Shown: positions 1-7,717 of the stretch, piece by piece
Numbering within the stretch: the first letter of the stretch is position 1
Layout of the letters: every line of letters starts with the position of its first letter
NCBI GenBank assembly: GCA_021647315.1
Contig: JAKIUY010000007.1
Location: 1-64,000, forward strand
Direction of reading: 5' to 3'
Source of the DNA: Victivallaceae bacterium
Lineage (GTDB): Bacteria; Verrucomicrobiota; Lentisphaeria; Victivallales; Victivallaceae
Length of the DNA stretch: 64,000 nt
Notes under the pieces: model-generated
The model's database searches: none
What the model was told of the DNA's origin: nothing
Seen by the model: the letters and a program-made list of their open reading frames with translations, nothing else
Position numbers and translations under genes: made by a program

Positions 1-183
1 GCAAATCTCCCGCAAACTGTTTGCATGAGCCAATTGGCAGAATATCATAGAAACAAAATGTCCCCAGCTGTCAAAACTCTGTTTATACTTGTTTCCATGA
101 TGTTCCATGATAATTTTTTCAAATTCACGCTTGGGAATTAGATTCAATACTTGACGAAACAAACTTAACGATGTATTTATCAT
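1..183 (-). mobile_element. IS4-type transposase, N-terminal fragment (cut by window edge)
   Basis: The first 61 codons are read on the minus strand and run off the left edge. The peptide contains LIPKREFEKII and SWGHFVSMIFCQLAHANSLR, which match the DUF4372 N-terminal domain of IS4-family transposases. A strong Shine-Dalgarno (AAAGGAGG) lies 8 bases before the ATG at 183. The element's end must lie between about 184 and 274, because the neighbouring HEAT-repeat reading frame becomes open from 274. I did not identify a terminal inverted repeat. The family call is fairly sure; whether the transposase is intact cannot be seen. Confidence 0.75.
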
Positions 184-381
184 TGTGGAGTCCTCCTTTT
201 TTTGAGTTACCGTAATATACTTTACGGATAAGGTTGCTCCACTCTCTTTTTAATCTTTTTTAAAAATTGTTAGGACACATGTGATGAATTATATAAGAAG
301 GGTATTTATATTCCTGATTTAACCCCTGATTTAACCCAATACATTCTTGCCAATAATGAGGATGCCAATAGCATAAAAGAT

Positions 382-876
382 ATGCTCTTGTTATGTATGA
401 CCTATAGCTATAAAAAATTAAGTAAAAAATTAAAAACAATGCTTTGGATGGACTTTAGAAAAGGAGTTATGAAGGAACAATTTTCTAAGTTGGCGATAGC
501 CAGTTTACTATTGCAGCACAGTAACATCATAGAAATGACACAAATTCTTAAAAAATTTGACGGAGAAGATTTAAGTGAAGCTCCTGAAGATAAACTGTAT
601 GAATTTGCCAGAGCCTTGGCACTGCATAAAGGTAAACTGGTTGATAAAATACTGATTCATCTTTTACGGGATAATGAAAACAACAGTGTAAGAGCACAAG
701 CTGCAGAATCCCTGTCAGGACGCAAAAGCAAAGCCGTTCGTAAGGCATTGGAATATGCCGAAAAATATGAAGCATACCCGAATGTGCGTAAAGCGGTAAA
801 AAAAGCTCTTGAAAGTATAAATGATGGACAAAATAAAAAATCAGGGTCGGCTGTAAAAGCTGCAAAAAACAAGTAA
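382..876 (+). CDS. HEAT-repeat protein, 5'-truncated; candidate orphan immunity gene
   Basis: The 164-residue product is helical and charged; residues about 95-155 contain HEAT-like helical pairs (VRAQAAESLSGRKSKAVRKA, NVRKAVKKALESI). The same frame is open upstream to 274 (stop at 271-273) with a plausible protein sequence but no start codon, and the ATG at 382 has no ribosome binding site. The gene therefore looks like the 3' part of a longer one whose 5' end was removed by the adjoining IS4-type element. It ends 36 bases before a 150-bp repeat that also follows the ankyrin gene at 5099-5887. By that position I infer it was an immunity or partner gene of a lost RHS toxin; the sequence alone only supports a HEAT-like solenoid. 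Confidence 0.6.
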   Translation: MLLLCMTYSYKKLSKKLKTMLWMDFRKGVMKEQFSKLAIASLLLQHSNIIEMTQILKKFDGEDLSEAPEDKLYEFARALALHKGKLVDKILIHLLRDNENNSVRAQAAESLSGRKSKAVRKALEYAEKYEAYPNVRKAVKKALESINDGQNKKSGSAVKAAKNK

Positions 877-911
877 GATCGCTGTTCCTACGCTGTAAAC
901 CCATATCTACT

Positions 912-1061
912 GTAGGGGCACAGCGAGTTCCGGACGATAAAAAACAATAATATTTATTAGTATAAAATAGAAAGATATTGCCTTTCATCGATGAAGGTAA
1001 GTGTTAATTGAAAATTAGATGTGGCAAAACTGCCCAAAACAGTGAAAAATGCTGAAATCAA
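912..1061. repeat. 150-bp direct repeat, copy 1
   Basis: This stretch begins gtaggggcacagcgagttcc and is almost identical to 5898-6047, differing at only about ten positions, all near the 3' end. Both copies start shortly after the stop codon of a solenoid-repeat gene (HEAT here, ankyrin in the other). It contains no open frame of note. It is probably the conserved downstream flank of RHS toxin/immunity cassettes and a substrate for homologous recombination. Confidence 0.85.
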
Positions 1062-1118
1062 AACAGCAGGCAACCTCCGTCAGCCGGTATCTCAAAAAAA
1101 TACTTGATAAAAGAATTG

Positions 1119-2402
1119 TTATGAAGCTTTTTTGAATTCAATGATCGGCAGATGCTTTCTACCGTCAAGGAATGAGAGTTGCAGTTCCAGCTCCGGAATA
1201 TCAGAGCCTCGCTTGAAGATCTTTTTTTCGATAGGCGGAGAGTGATTATAAACCTCTTCCGGAGTTCGCGCGTCAAGATATTCATGCGGTCGATATTGGT
1301 TGTACCAGATAAAATACAACGCCACTTCATGCCGCATATCATCAAGCGTAAGCGGTACGCTGATAAGATTGGTACACTCATATTTAAGTGACTTGATAAA
1401 GCGTTCAGTAATAGCAATACTGCCATGTTTGCCGACCGCCCCGAATCTTGGCTTGATATTGTTACCCGAACACCAGTCTTTGTAATGGTTGCAGAAAAAC
1501 TGCCTACCTTTATCCGAGATAATATATTTCGGAGCTTTACCGTTTTGTTCAACTGCTTTGTCGAGCACAGCGGTCAGATCCTTGGAAGTTGGTTGTTTCC
1601 TGAAAACCGCAAACCCAACCGCTTTACGAGAAAAATGATCAATGATAACCATTACCCACCAGCAGAACGGCCAGCATTGCGGCAGAGCATTAGGCAACCA
1701 CGAAGTCCATAAGCCACCGCAGTTCGTTACGACAGTAAGATCAACCGTCCAGGTATGTCCAGGATGGATTGATTTGATGGCTTTAACTTTATCGTCAGCA
1801 ACAACAGAGTCTTCAGTTTCTGGCGGTTTATCCGGCGGATCTTTTTTGATATATCTGCCGACCGTAGTTGCGGCAAGATAGAGTCCTGAACGGGTAAAGT
1901 ATTCGGCAATTTTCTTTTTTCCGAGTTGCGGTATAAGGCTTTTGAGCTGTTGAGTGACATACTGCAAATATGACGGGTATTTGTTCCACGGAACCGGTAT
2001 ATTTATCAGGGAATCATCATCAATGCGTTTCAGCCACGATGCAACCGTCTCAACGGAAACTTGAAAGGCTTCGGCAGTCTGTTTGAGGTTCCACCCACGA
2101 GCAGCTTTATGATTGAGAATCTCCATGCGTTCAGTCGGCAGGTAATAGGGACGATTTTTAGCCGGAACCCGCCGGAACCGCAATGAGATTATCCGCAGTT
2201 GGTTTTGAGTAAGTGCAGTAAGTGCCAGTTCAGTTTGCAGTTTATCAATCTGCCCTTGAAGTCTGACAGTTTGTATCTCAGAATTAGCAGTTCGGCTCCA
2301 AGCGCAGATGATGTCAAAATGAGCCAGCGAAACAGCATGAATCATCGCCCGCCTAATTAAATCAGCCCAATCTTTGGGAAGAGGTATATCAGAACTTTTC
2401 AT
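1119..2402 (-). CDS. DDE integrase-core transposase
   Basis: The 427-residue protein has an N-terminal helix-turn-helix region (around 85-130, KQTAEAFQVSVETVASWLKR) followed by an rve-type catalytic core. The acidic triad is visible: Asp in HTWTVDLTVV, Asp in YIISDKGRQF, and Glu in ITERFIKSLK, with 35 residues between the last two. The end of the core has the typical YNQYRPHEYL motif. This is the transposase/integrase of an insertion sequence and appears intact. The last 82 bp of its 3' region recur as an isolated remnant at 6118-6199. I did not find clear terminal inverted repeats. It lies between the HEAT fragment and the RHS gene, so it may have separated the RHS gene from its 5' part. Confidence 0.85.
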   Translation of the reverse strand: MKSSDIPLPKDWADLIRRAMIHAVSLAHFDIICAWSRTANSEIQTVRLQGQIDKLQTELALTALTQNQLRIISLRFRRVPAKNRPYYLPTERMEILNHKAARGWNLKQTAEAFQVSVETVASWLKRIDDDSLINIPVPWNKYPSYLQYVTQQLKSLIPQLGKKKIAEYFTRSGLYLAATTVGRYIKKDPPDKPPETEDSVVADDKVKAIKSIHPGHTWTVDLTVVTNCGGLWTSWLPNALPQCWPFCWWVMVIIDHFSRKAVGFAVFRKQPTSKDLTAVLDKAVEQNGKAPKYIISDKGRQFFCNHYKDWCSGNNIKPRFGAVGKHGSIAITERFIKSLKYECTNLISVPLTLDDMRHEVALYFIWYNQYRPHEYLDARTPEEVYNHSPPIEKKIFKRGSDIPELELQLSFLDGRKHLPIIEFKKAS

Positions 2403-2752
2403 AGTGCAACCTTGTTGTAAATGGTAAATAGTTTAAAATAATATACACCGGTATTATGGATAAATTACAGTAATTTTTAAGTCAGCTCAAACAGTTCAAG
2501 CCTTGATGCATTGATGCATTGATGCATTGAAATTTTGTACTAATTTGTGCCAAAGATGCAACGCGGGATAATTTATTTATTTCCAAAGGTGCAACTGTCT
2601 TAAATTCTTATTCCGCTATCGATATTAGATTTTAATAATTTTAGGTTGATTTTATCTTTTTTAGACATTATTGAGTTTTGTTTCAGGGTGGAACTTTACG
2701 GGTTCAGCAGTATTGTAAGTGAATAATATATAATGTTCAATGAGGGAATAAC
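2403..2752. other. AT-rich gap upstream of the RHS gene
   Basis: There is no convincing gene here. The gap contains three tandem copies of the octamer ttgatgca at 2503-2526 plus a partial copy to 2530. The bases just before the RHS start are AT-rich (gtgaataatatataatg), but I could not define a convincing promoter pair. The missing 5' part of the RHS gene is not recognisable in it. Confidence 0.5.
2503..2530. repeat. 8-bp tandem repeat (ttgatgca)x3.5
   Basis: Three perfect tandem copies of ttgatgca followed by ttga. It is a short microsatellite between the transposase and the RHS gene; no function is implied. Confidence 0.9.
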
Positions 2753-5089
2753 GTGGGTTGTAGAAAATTACAAATTCAAGACTGTTTTCAACTTATTGAA
2801 AATAGTCATACTAAATATTGCGGAGCGAGATTTATCACCGTTCCGCATATATTAAACCGTAAACTTAAATACAATTATGACACTCTCGGGAGAATAAATT
2901 CCATGCAGTTGCTGAACGGTACAACCCCGGAAACCACGGCCAATTACAATTATGATGTCATGAACCGCATTGAAACAGTAGATGACGGCACCAACATGGC
3001 TACTTATCTCCGTATCCCCGGAACTGACATGCTCGATACCTCCACGGTTAAAAATATCTCTACAGGAAATACCTTGCTATTGGTTGACCGTGACTATGAT
3101 CAGTACAAACGCCTCACCTCCATAGCATCCACCCCGACCGGACAGGCTGCAAAAGCCCACTCTTATGTTTACAACGACAAAGACCAGCGGACAAAGCTGA
3201 CTCTCCCGGACGGCTCATACTGGATATACTCTTATGATGACAAAGGTCAGGTTATCGGCGGTATTAAATATAATTCAACCGGCAATGCCCTTCCCGGGCA
3301 GGGATTCGGCTATGACTATGACGGCATCGGCAACCGGAACTGGGCGAGTAACGGACTCGGCGCGTCCACGGCAGCAGGCAGCAATCCGCCGGAAGGCTCT
3401 GCCGTTTATACTGCCAATAACCTTAATCAGTATACGCAGATTGAGATGCCGGGAGTTCTCCCAGTAACCGGTGAAGCTGACGCAGATACCACCGTAAAGG
3501 TTATTCGTAATGATGCCGGTGCCGCCGGCAGCGGTGAACAGGTAGTTGAAGCTTCACGTGACGGTAAATATTTCACCGCAATGTTCAAAAATGTGAATAA
3601 TATTGCCGGTGCAGTAACCATCCCGTTTACAGTTTACGCGATAAAAGAAGACACCGCCAACAATAAACAGCTGATACAGAAAGCATCAGGCTCATACAAC
3701 GTCCCCAAACGCGACCAGACCTTCACCTACGACGCTGACGGCAACCTCCTCTCCGACGGCAAATGGACATACACCTACAACGCCGAAAATCGGTTGATTG
3801 AGCTGACCACGAAAAACTCGAACGACACGAAACTTGAGTTTAAATATGATTATGATGGGAGAAGAGTCAGCAAGAAAATTTATAGCTGGAATACTGATCA
3901 CTGGGTATTGGCTCAAGAGCTGAAGTTTGTCTGGAACGGCAATTATATTATTGCAACTTTTGATGGGGCTGACGACAGTCTGAAGAAAACCTATCTTCGT
4001 GTCGGCAGTGAATTAATCGCTGAAACCAATGCAAACGGTACATTCTTCGCAATCTATGCGGCAAACAAAAATATCACCGGTTACATTGATACCAACGGCA
4101 ATAATGTTGCCAGTTACGATTATAACCCGTTCGGTGGCTTCGCCTCTAAAACCGGTTCAAATGCCGATGATTTTGATTTCACTTTCAGCTCCGAGTATCT
4201 GGATAAAGAGACAAATCTCTACGCATACAAATACCGCTACTACAGCCCTGAATTAGGCAGGTGGCTAACCCGTGATCCGATAGGGGAAAAAGGTGGGTAT
4301 AATCTGTATGGAATGGTGGGGAATGATGCGATAGGAAAGTGGGATTATCTTGGCCAAAAATGGAAGATATTCAGAAATTCTGAAAACCCATGGGCACAAG
4401 TTTGTCGTGAAACCCGTCGTGATACAGTCGCTAACTTAGCGAGAAAAATAAAACTACGAGTAGGTGATGCTTTTGGTATTAATGGATGGTTGAAAGGTAG
4501 AAATGGCTCAAGTAGATATAATATTGAACGAAACGAAGTAGATCTAAACAATAATTATACTCTTCGACGTCAATTTTGGATTCCTAATACATTTGTTGTT
4601 CAGAGAACCACAGGAGTGAGCCTGACATTAGCGGAAGAACAAGTAAGCAAGAGACTTGAATCTTATAACTATCATGTAGTAAACAAACTAACAACAGGTA
4701 GCCCTGAAGTCTTTGGAGTTATTTTTATGGGACATTTTGATACAGGCACTAGTATAGGTTCTGGGCATTTTAAACCAGGCGGGAGTAGTTTGTTTATTGG
4801 GCCTGGTCAAATGAAAAATGCTGTTGGTCATAAAATAGCTTTTTTTGCAGGTGTTGGTTGTAATTCAAGTCGTGGCATTTGGACATCAGCAGTCGCATAT
4901 CTAGGGACTGAGATTACTAGTCAAACTACAAGTTCTACTGTCTGGGTTACTTATTATCCTTTAACCCCCACTCTCTTTAGAACAAACATTATGTCTGTTC
5001 AACCGATATCAACAGATACAAAAAAGATTAGAACTGGTACTGATGGCACTAAATTTGGTGAATGGCTTACTGGTACAAAATTAAATTGA
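2753..5089 (+). CDS. RHS-repeat protein, N-terminally truncated, with novel C-terminal toxin-like domain
   Basis: YD repeats are visible from about residue 38 (YNYDTLGR, YNYDVMNR, YSYDDKGQV, YDYDGIGNR, FTYDADGN, YDYDGRRV), interrupted near residues 230-320 by a beta-rich insert. The RHS core ends with YRYYSPELGRWLTRDPIG and GGYNLYGM, about residues 495-534. The remaining ~240 residues are unrelated to the repeats, as in polymorphic toxins: first a LysM-like stretch (RRDTVANLARKIKL), then a segment with GVIFMGHFDTG (His661) and AFFAGVGCNSS (Cys703), reminiscent of a caspase/CHAT His-Cys pair. The GTG start has a weak context and there is no signal peptide, so the original N-terminus is probably lost. 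The ankyrin gene follows after 9 bases and is the likely immunity gene. The RHS call is firm; the toxin activity is a hypothesis. Confidence 0.85.
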   Translation: MGCRKLQIQDCFQLIENSHTKYCGARFITVPHILNRKLKYNYDTLGRINSMQLLNGTTPETTANYNYDVMNRIETVDDGTNMATYLRIPGTDMLDTSTVKNISTGNTLLLVDRDYDQYKRLTSIASTPTGQAAKAHSYVYNDKDQRTKLTLPDGSYWIYSYDDKGQVIGGIKYNSTGNALPGQGFGYDYDGIGNRNWASNGLGASTAAGSNPPEGSAVYTANNLNQYTQIEMPGVLPVTGEADADTTVKVIRNDAGAAGSGEQVVEASRDGKYFTAMFKNVNNIAGAVTIPFTVYAIKEDTANNKQLIQKASGSYNVPKRDQTFTYDADGNLLSDGKWTYTYNAENRLIELTTKNSNDTKLEFKYDYDGRRVSKKIYSWNTDHWVLAQELKFVWNGNYIIATFDGADDSLKKTYLRVGSELIAETNANGTFFAIYAANKNITGYIDTNGNNVASYDYNPFGGFASKTGSNADDFDFTFSSEYLDKETNLYAYKYRYYSPELGRWLTRDPIGEKGGYNLYGMVGNDAIGKWDYLGQKWKIFRNSENPWAQVCRETRRDTVANLARKIKLRVGDAFGINGWLKGRNGSSRYNIERNEVDLNNNYTLRRQFWIPNTFVVQRTTGVSLTLAEEQVSKRLESYNYHVVNKLTTGSPEVFGVIFMGHFDTGTSIGSGHFKPGGSSLFIGPGQMKNAVGHKIAFFAGVGCNSSRGIWTSAVAYLGTEITSQTTSSTVWVTYYPLTPTLFRTNIMSVQPISTDTKKIRTGTDGTKFGEWLTGTKLN

Positions 5090-5098
5090 GTTAAAACA

Positions 5099-5887
5099 AT
5101 GAAAAAGAAACAGAATATTATAGTACTGTGCAGCATCATATGCGTATTTTTATTGTGGTTTTGCTATTCCAAATATAAGCAAAGAATATTTCGTGAACAA
5201 CTTTTAGATGCGATTGAACAAGGTAATATTTCTACAATAGAAAAACTGTTATTAACCCCCAAAAAAATAAATTTCAGATATACCAGTTCTTTCAATGATG
5301 ATAAATATACCGGTGACACGCCTTTGTCATTAGCAGTATATAAGAATAGTCTAATGATTGTAAAGTTATTACTGAATAAAGGTGCTAATCCAAATTTTTA
5401 TACTGAATTTAATGATGGTGAATCGATAGCCCGTATGTCGATATTATATCACGCAGTTAGAACAGATAAACCTAATTTAGATATTATAGAAAACTTGTTA
5501 AATCATGGAGTTTCTAAAAATGATCACATGTCTCTATACACAACAATTCAAGGCGATGCAACAGAAAGTTCTTTAATGTATTGTTGCTACTATACAGGAA
5601 ATATTGAGCTGATTGATTTATTGTTAAAATATGGGATGAATGTCAACTATAAAGATACTGATGGTTATACAGCATTATCAAGTGCGGCACTTTCACCAAA
5701 GTTCAAAAGTCGCGCTGAAAAATTAGAAGTGATAAGAAAACTGTTGAGCCACGGTGCTACCGTAGATTTAAATATATTCCTTAAAGGTTCATCGAAGCCA
5801 CCATTCCAAACACTTGGTGAAAGATTAAAAAATACAGATATTGAGGTTTACGAATTATTAAAAAATCACAGTGAAGTGATGCTGTAG
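5099..5887 (+). CDS. Membrane-anchored ankyrin-repeat protein, candidate RHS immunity protein
   Basis: The 262-residue product has an N-terminal hydrophobic helix (residues about 7-23, IIVLCSIICVFLLWFCYSKY) and then ankyrin repeats: DTPLSLAVYKNSLMIVKLLL, MSILYHAVRTDKPNLDIIEN, LMYCCYYTGNIELIDLLLKY and a final YTALSSAAL repeat with a KLLSHGATVDL end. The gene starts 9 bases after the RHS stop, the usual place for an immunity gene, and ankyrin proteins are known immunity types in polymorphic toxin systems. The single membrane anchor would put the repeats on one face of the inner membrane. Low GC and flanking repeats suggest it arrived with the RHS tip. The ankyrin fold is clear; the immunity role is inferred from position. 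Confidence 0.8.
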   Translation: MKKKQNIIVLCSIICVFLLWFCYSKYKQRIFREQLLDAIEQGNISTIEKLLLTPKKINFRYTSSFNDDKYTGDTPLSLAVYKNSLMIVKLLLNKGANPNFYTEFNDGESIARMSILYHAVRTDKPNLDIIENLLNHGVSKNDHMSLYTTIQGDATESSLMYCCYYTGNIELIDLLLKYGMNVNYKDTDGYTALSSAALSPKFKSRAEKLEVIRKLLSHGATVDLNIFLKGSSKPPFQTLGERLKNTDIEVYELLKNHSEVML

Positions 5888-5897
5888 GGTGTAGGGT

Positions 5898-6047
5898 GTA
5901 GGGGCACAGCGAGTTCCGGACGATAAAAAACAATAATATTTATTAGTATAAAATAGAAAGATATTGCCTTTCATCGATGAAGGTAAGTGTTGATTGAAAA
6001 TTAAATGCTGTAAAACTGTCAGAAACAGTGAAAAATGCTGAAATCAA
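5898..6047. repeat. 150-bp direct repeat, copy 2
   Basis: Near-identical to 912-1061 in the same orientation, starting 11 bases after the ankyrin gene. It is preceded by a short gtagggt reiteration. Together the two copies bracket the transposase, the RHS gene and the ankyrin gene, about 5 kb in all. Confidence 0.85.
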
Positions 6048-6090
6048 GCCAGGATGAATTAAATTCAGAATGTGGCATTATGAATTAAAA

Positions 6091-6120
6091 ACTTAGCGTC
6101 TTTGCGCCTTTGCGAGAGAT
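6091..6120. repeat. Short low-complexity motif (cttagcgtctttgcgccttt type)
   Basis: The motif cttagcgtctttgcgccttt followed by gcgagaga lies just before the transposase remnant. Motifs of this type recur between genes in environmental bacterial genomes (from general knowledge). Only one copy is seen in this window, so it is recorded with low weight. Confidence 0.3.
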
Positions 6121-6199
6121 AAAAGAATTGTTATGAAGCTTTCTTGAATTCAATGATTGGCAGATGCTTTCTACCGTCAAGGAATGAGAGTTGCAGTTC
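6118..6199 (-). mobile_element. Transposase 3'-end remnant
   Basis: 82 bp matching 1106-1187, the 3' end of the DDE transposase gene at 1119-2402, with only a few mismatches and in the same orientation. It begins at gataaaagaattg and stops abruptly at gcagttc, after which similarity is lost. This is a fossil of a second copy of the same insertion sequence, or the product of a duplication that included the 150-bp repeat. Confidence 0.85.
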
Positions 6200-6439
6200 A
6201 AACTTGAATCTAGCATTTATTCATAATATATTTACCGTGAATATCCCCTTTTGATCTAGTGTTACGTCACCACCAACCTACACGAGGCTTGATTACTATT
6301 GGGAATGATATATCAGCGAAAAAGAGCCCATCAACTTCACGGCTAAGGACAATAGAAGGAAAACCTATTAAGCCGTAAAATATTCAGCAAGGGCATCAGA
6401 CAGCTACCAATGATATACAATATAACTTTCTTCTCCTGG
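6200..6439. other. Intergenic remainder, nothing recognised
   Basis: From the end of the transposase remnant to the permease stop codon I see no open frame with protein-like content, no strong hairpin and no repeat. It may be decayed element sequence. Confidence 0.4.
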
Positions 6440-7714
6440 TTAAAATAGAAAATACCGGAGCAACAAATATGCGACGGCGATTATCAAAGATTGAATGGTA
6501 AACGGGACGCCGTATTTGAGGAATGCCCCAAACGTAATAGGATAGCCATTTCTCGCGCCGATTTTTGATGCAACAATATTTGCTGAAGCTCCGACCAAGG
6601 TACCGTTACCGCCCAGGCATGCGCCTAGTGCCAAGGCCCAGAACAATGGATGCACTCCATATTCAGAGCCGCCTGAATTGACAATCAGTTTCTGGACTAA
6701 TGGCGTCATAGCGATAACCAACGGTATATTATCCAGGATTGCCGAGAAAAATGCACTGCCAACCAGTACAACTACCGCAGTAAGGATCATATTATCCCCA
6801 CAAATATTGATCATTAGTTTGGCCAGATATTCAATCACCCCGTTATGTTCCAGCGCGCCAATCATAATAAAAAGTCCGACAAAAAACAGGATAGCATCCC
6901 ATTCAACCACTTTCAGCATATTTTCAGTATGTGATTTGCATATCAGCAACATAATACACATCCCCCCCAGTGCGATAATACCGGGTTGTATGTTGAAAAT
7001 ATTGTGAATAAAAAATCCGACAAAAATCAAGCCAAAAACCGCCAGAGCTTTTTTCATATTACCGGCATCACGAATTGCCAGTGCTGGATAGGCACGGTTT
7101 ACCCGCTCTTTGATATGTTCAGGCACATGCAGATGTTTGCGCATGAGCAACACCGAAGAGATAATAAAAACTACTGCAATAACCAGCACCCCAGGAGCTA
7201 AATTAAAGAGAAAATCATTAAATGACAATTTAGCGACTGAACCGATGATAATATTTGGGGGATCACCAATCAGAGTTGCCGTTCCGCCGATATTAGAGGC
7301 AATTGCTTCCAAAATTAAAAATGGCAAGGTCGGTACTTCCAGGAGTTGAGTAATCAGTATTGTCACCGGCGCAAGCAGGATAATGGTTGTTACATTATCC
7401 AGCAGGGCGGAAAAAACCATGGTGACGATCAACATCGAAATGAGGATTCTGACCGCATCACCTTTCATTTTTTTGGCAACAAAGATCGCCACCCATTCAA
7501 AAAAACCGGTTTCCGCCAGGACGCCGACGCAGGTCATCATGCCGACCAGCAGAAAAATTACATTGAGGTCAATGACATTAACTGCATCGTCGAATGAAAT
7601 CAAACCGCAGACAATAACCGTTACCGCGCCCATAACTGCAACAATTGATTTCTCTACTTTTTCTGTTGCTATAAAAACATAGGCTATTAAAAATATTACG
7701 ATTGATGCTATCAT
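6440..7714 (-). CDS. SLC13/ArsB-NhaD superfamily permease
   Basis: The 424-residue protein is almost entirely hydrophobic, with about 11-12 predicted membrane spans and the two-fold repeat of this superfamily: each half carries a conserved DN motif (SALLDNVTTIILLAPV and SAILDNIPLVIAMTPL) and a G/P-rich loop (ATLIGDPPNIIIG and GTLVGASANIV). Such proteins move anions or exchange cations across the inner membrane; the substrate cannot be read from sequence. It starts 3 bases after the stop of the EIIA-CBS gene, so the two are co-translated. The context suggests its activity or expression is tied to PTS phosphorylation. Length is normal for the family. Confidence 0.85.
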   Translation of the reverse strand: MIASIVIFLIAYVFIATEKVEKSIVAVMGAVTVIVCGLISFDDAVNVIDLNVIFLLVGMMTCVGVLAETGFFEWVAIFVAKKMKGDAVRILISMLIVTMVFSALLDNVTTIILLAPVTILITQLLEVPTLPFLILEAIASNIGGTATLIGDPPNIIIGSVAKLSFNDFLFNLAPGVLVIAVVFIISSVLLMRKHLHVPEHIKERVNRAYPALAIRDAGNMKKALAVFGLIFVGFFIHNIFNIQPGIIALGGMCIMLLICKSHTENMLKVVEWDAILFFVGLFIMIGALEHNGVIEYLAKLMINICGDNMILTAVVVLVGSAFFSAILDNIPLVIAMTPLVQKLIVNSGGSEYGVHPLFWALALGACLGGNGTLVGASANIVASKIGARNGYPITFGAFLKYGVPFTIQSLIIAVAYLLLRYFLF

Positions 7715-7717
7715 TAA

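Noticed and set aside
548-988. Minus-strand open frame of 146 codons over the HEAT gene
   Set aside because: It overlaps the HEAT-like coding frame and part of the 150-bp repeat, has no recognisable domain and an atypical composition; it is a shadow.
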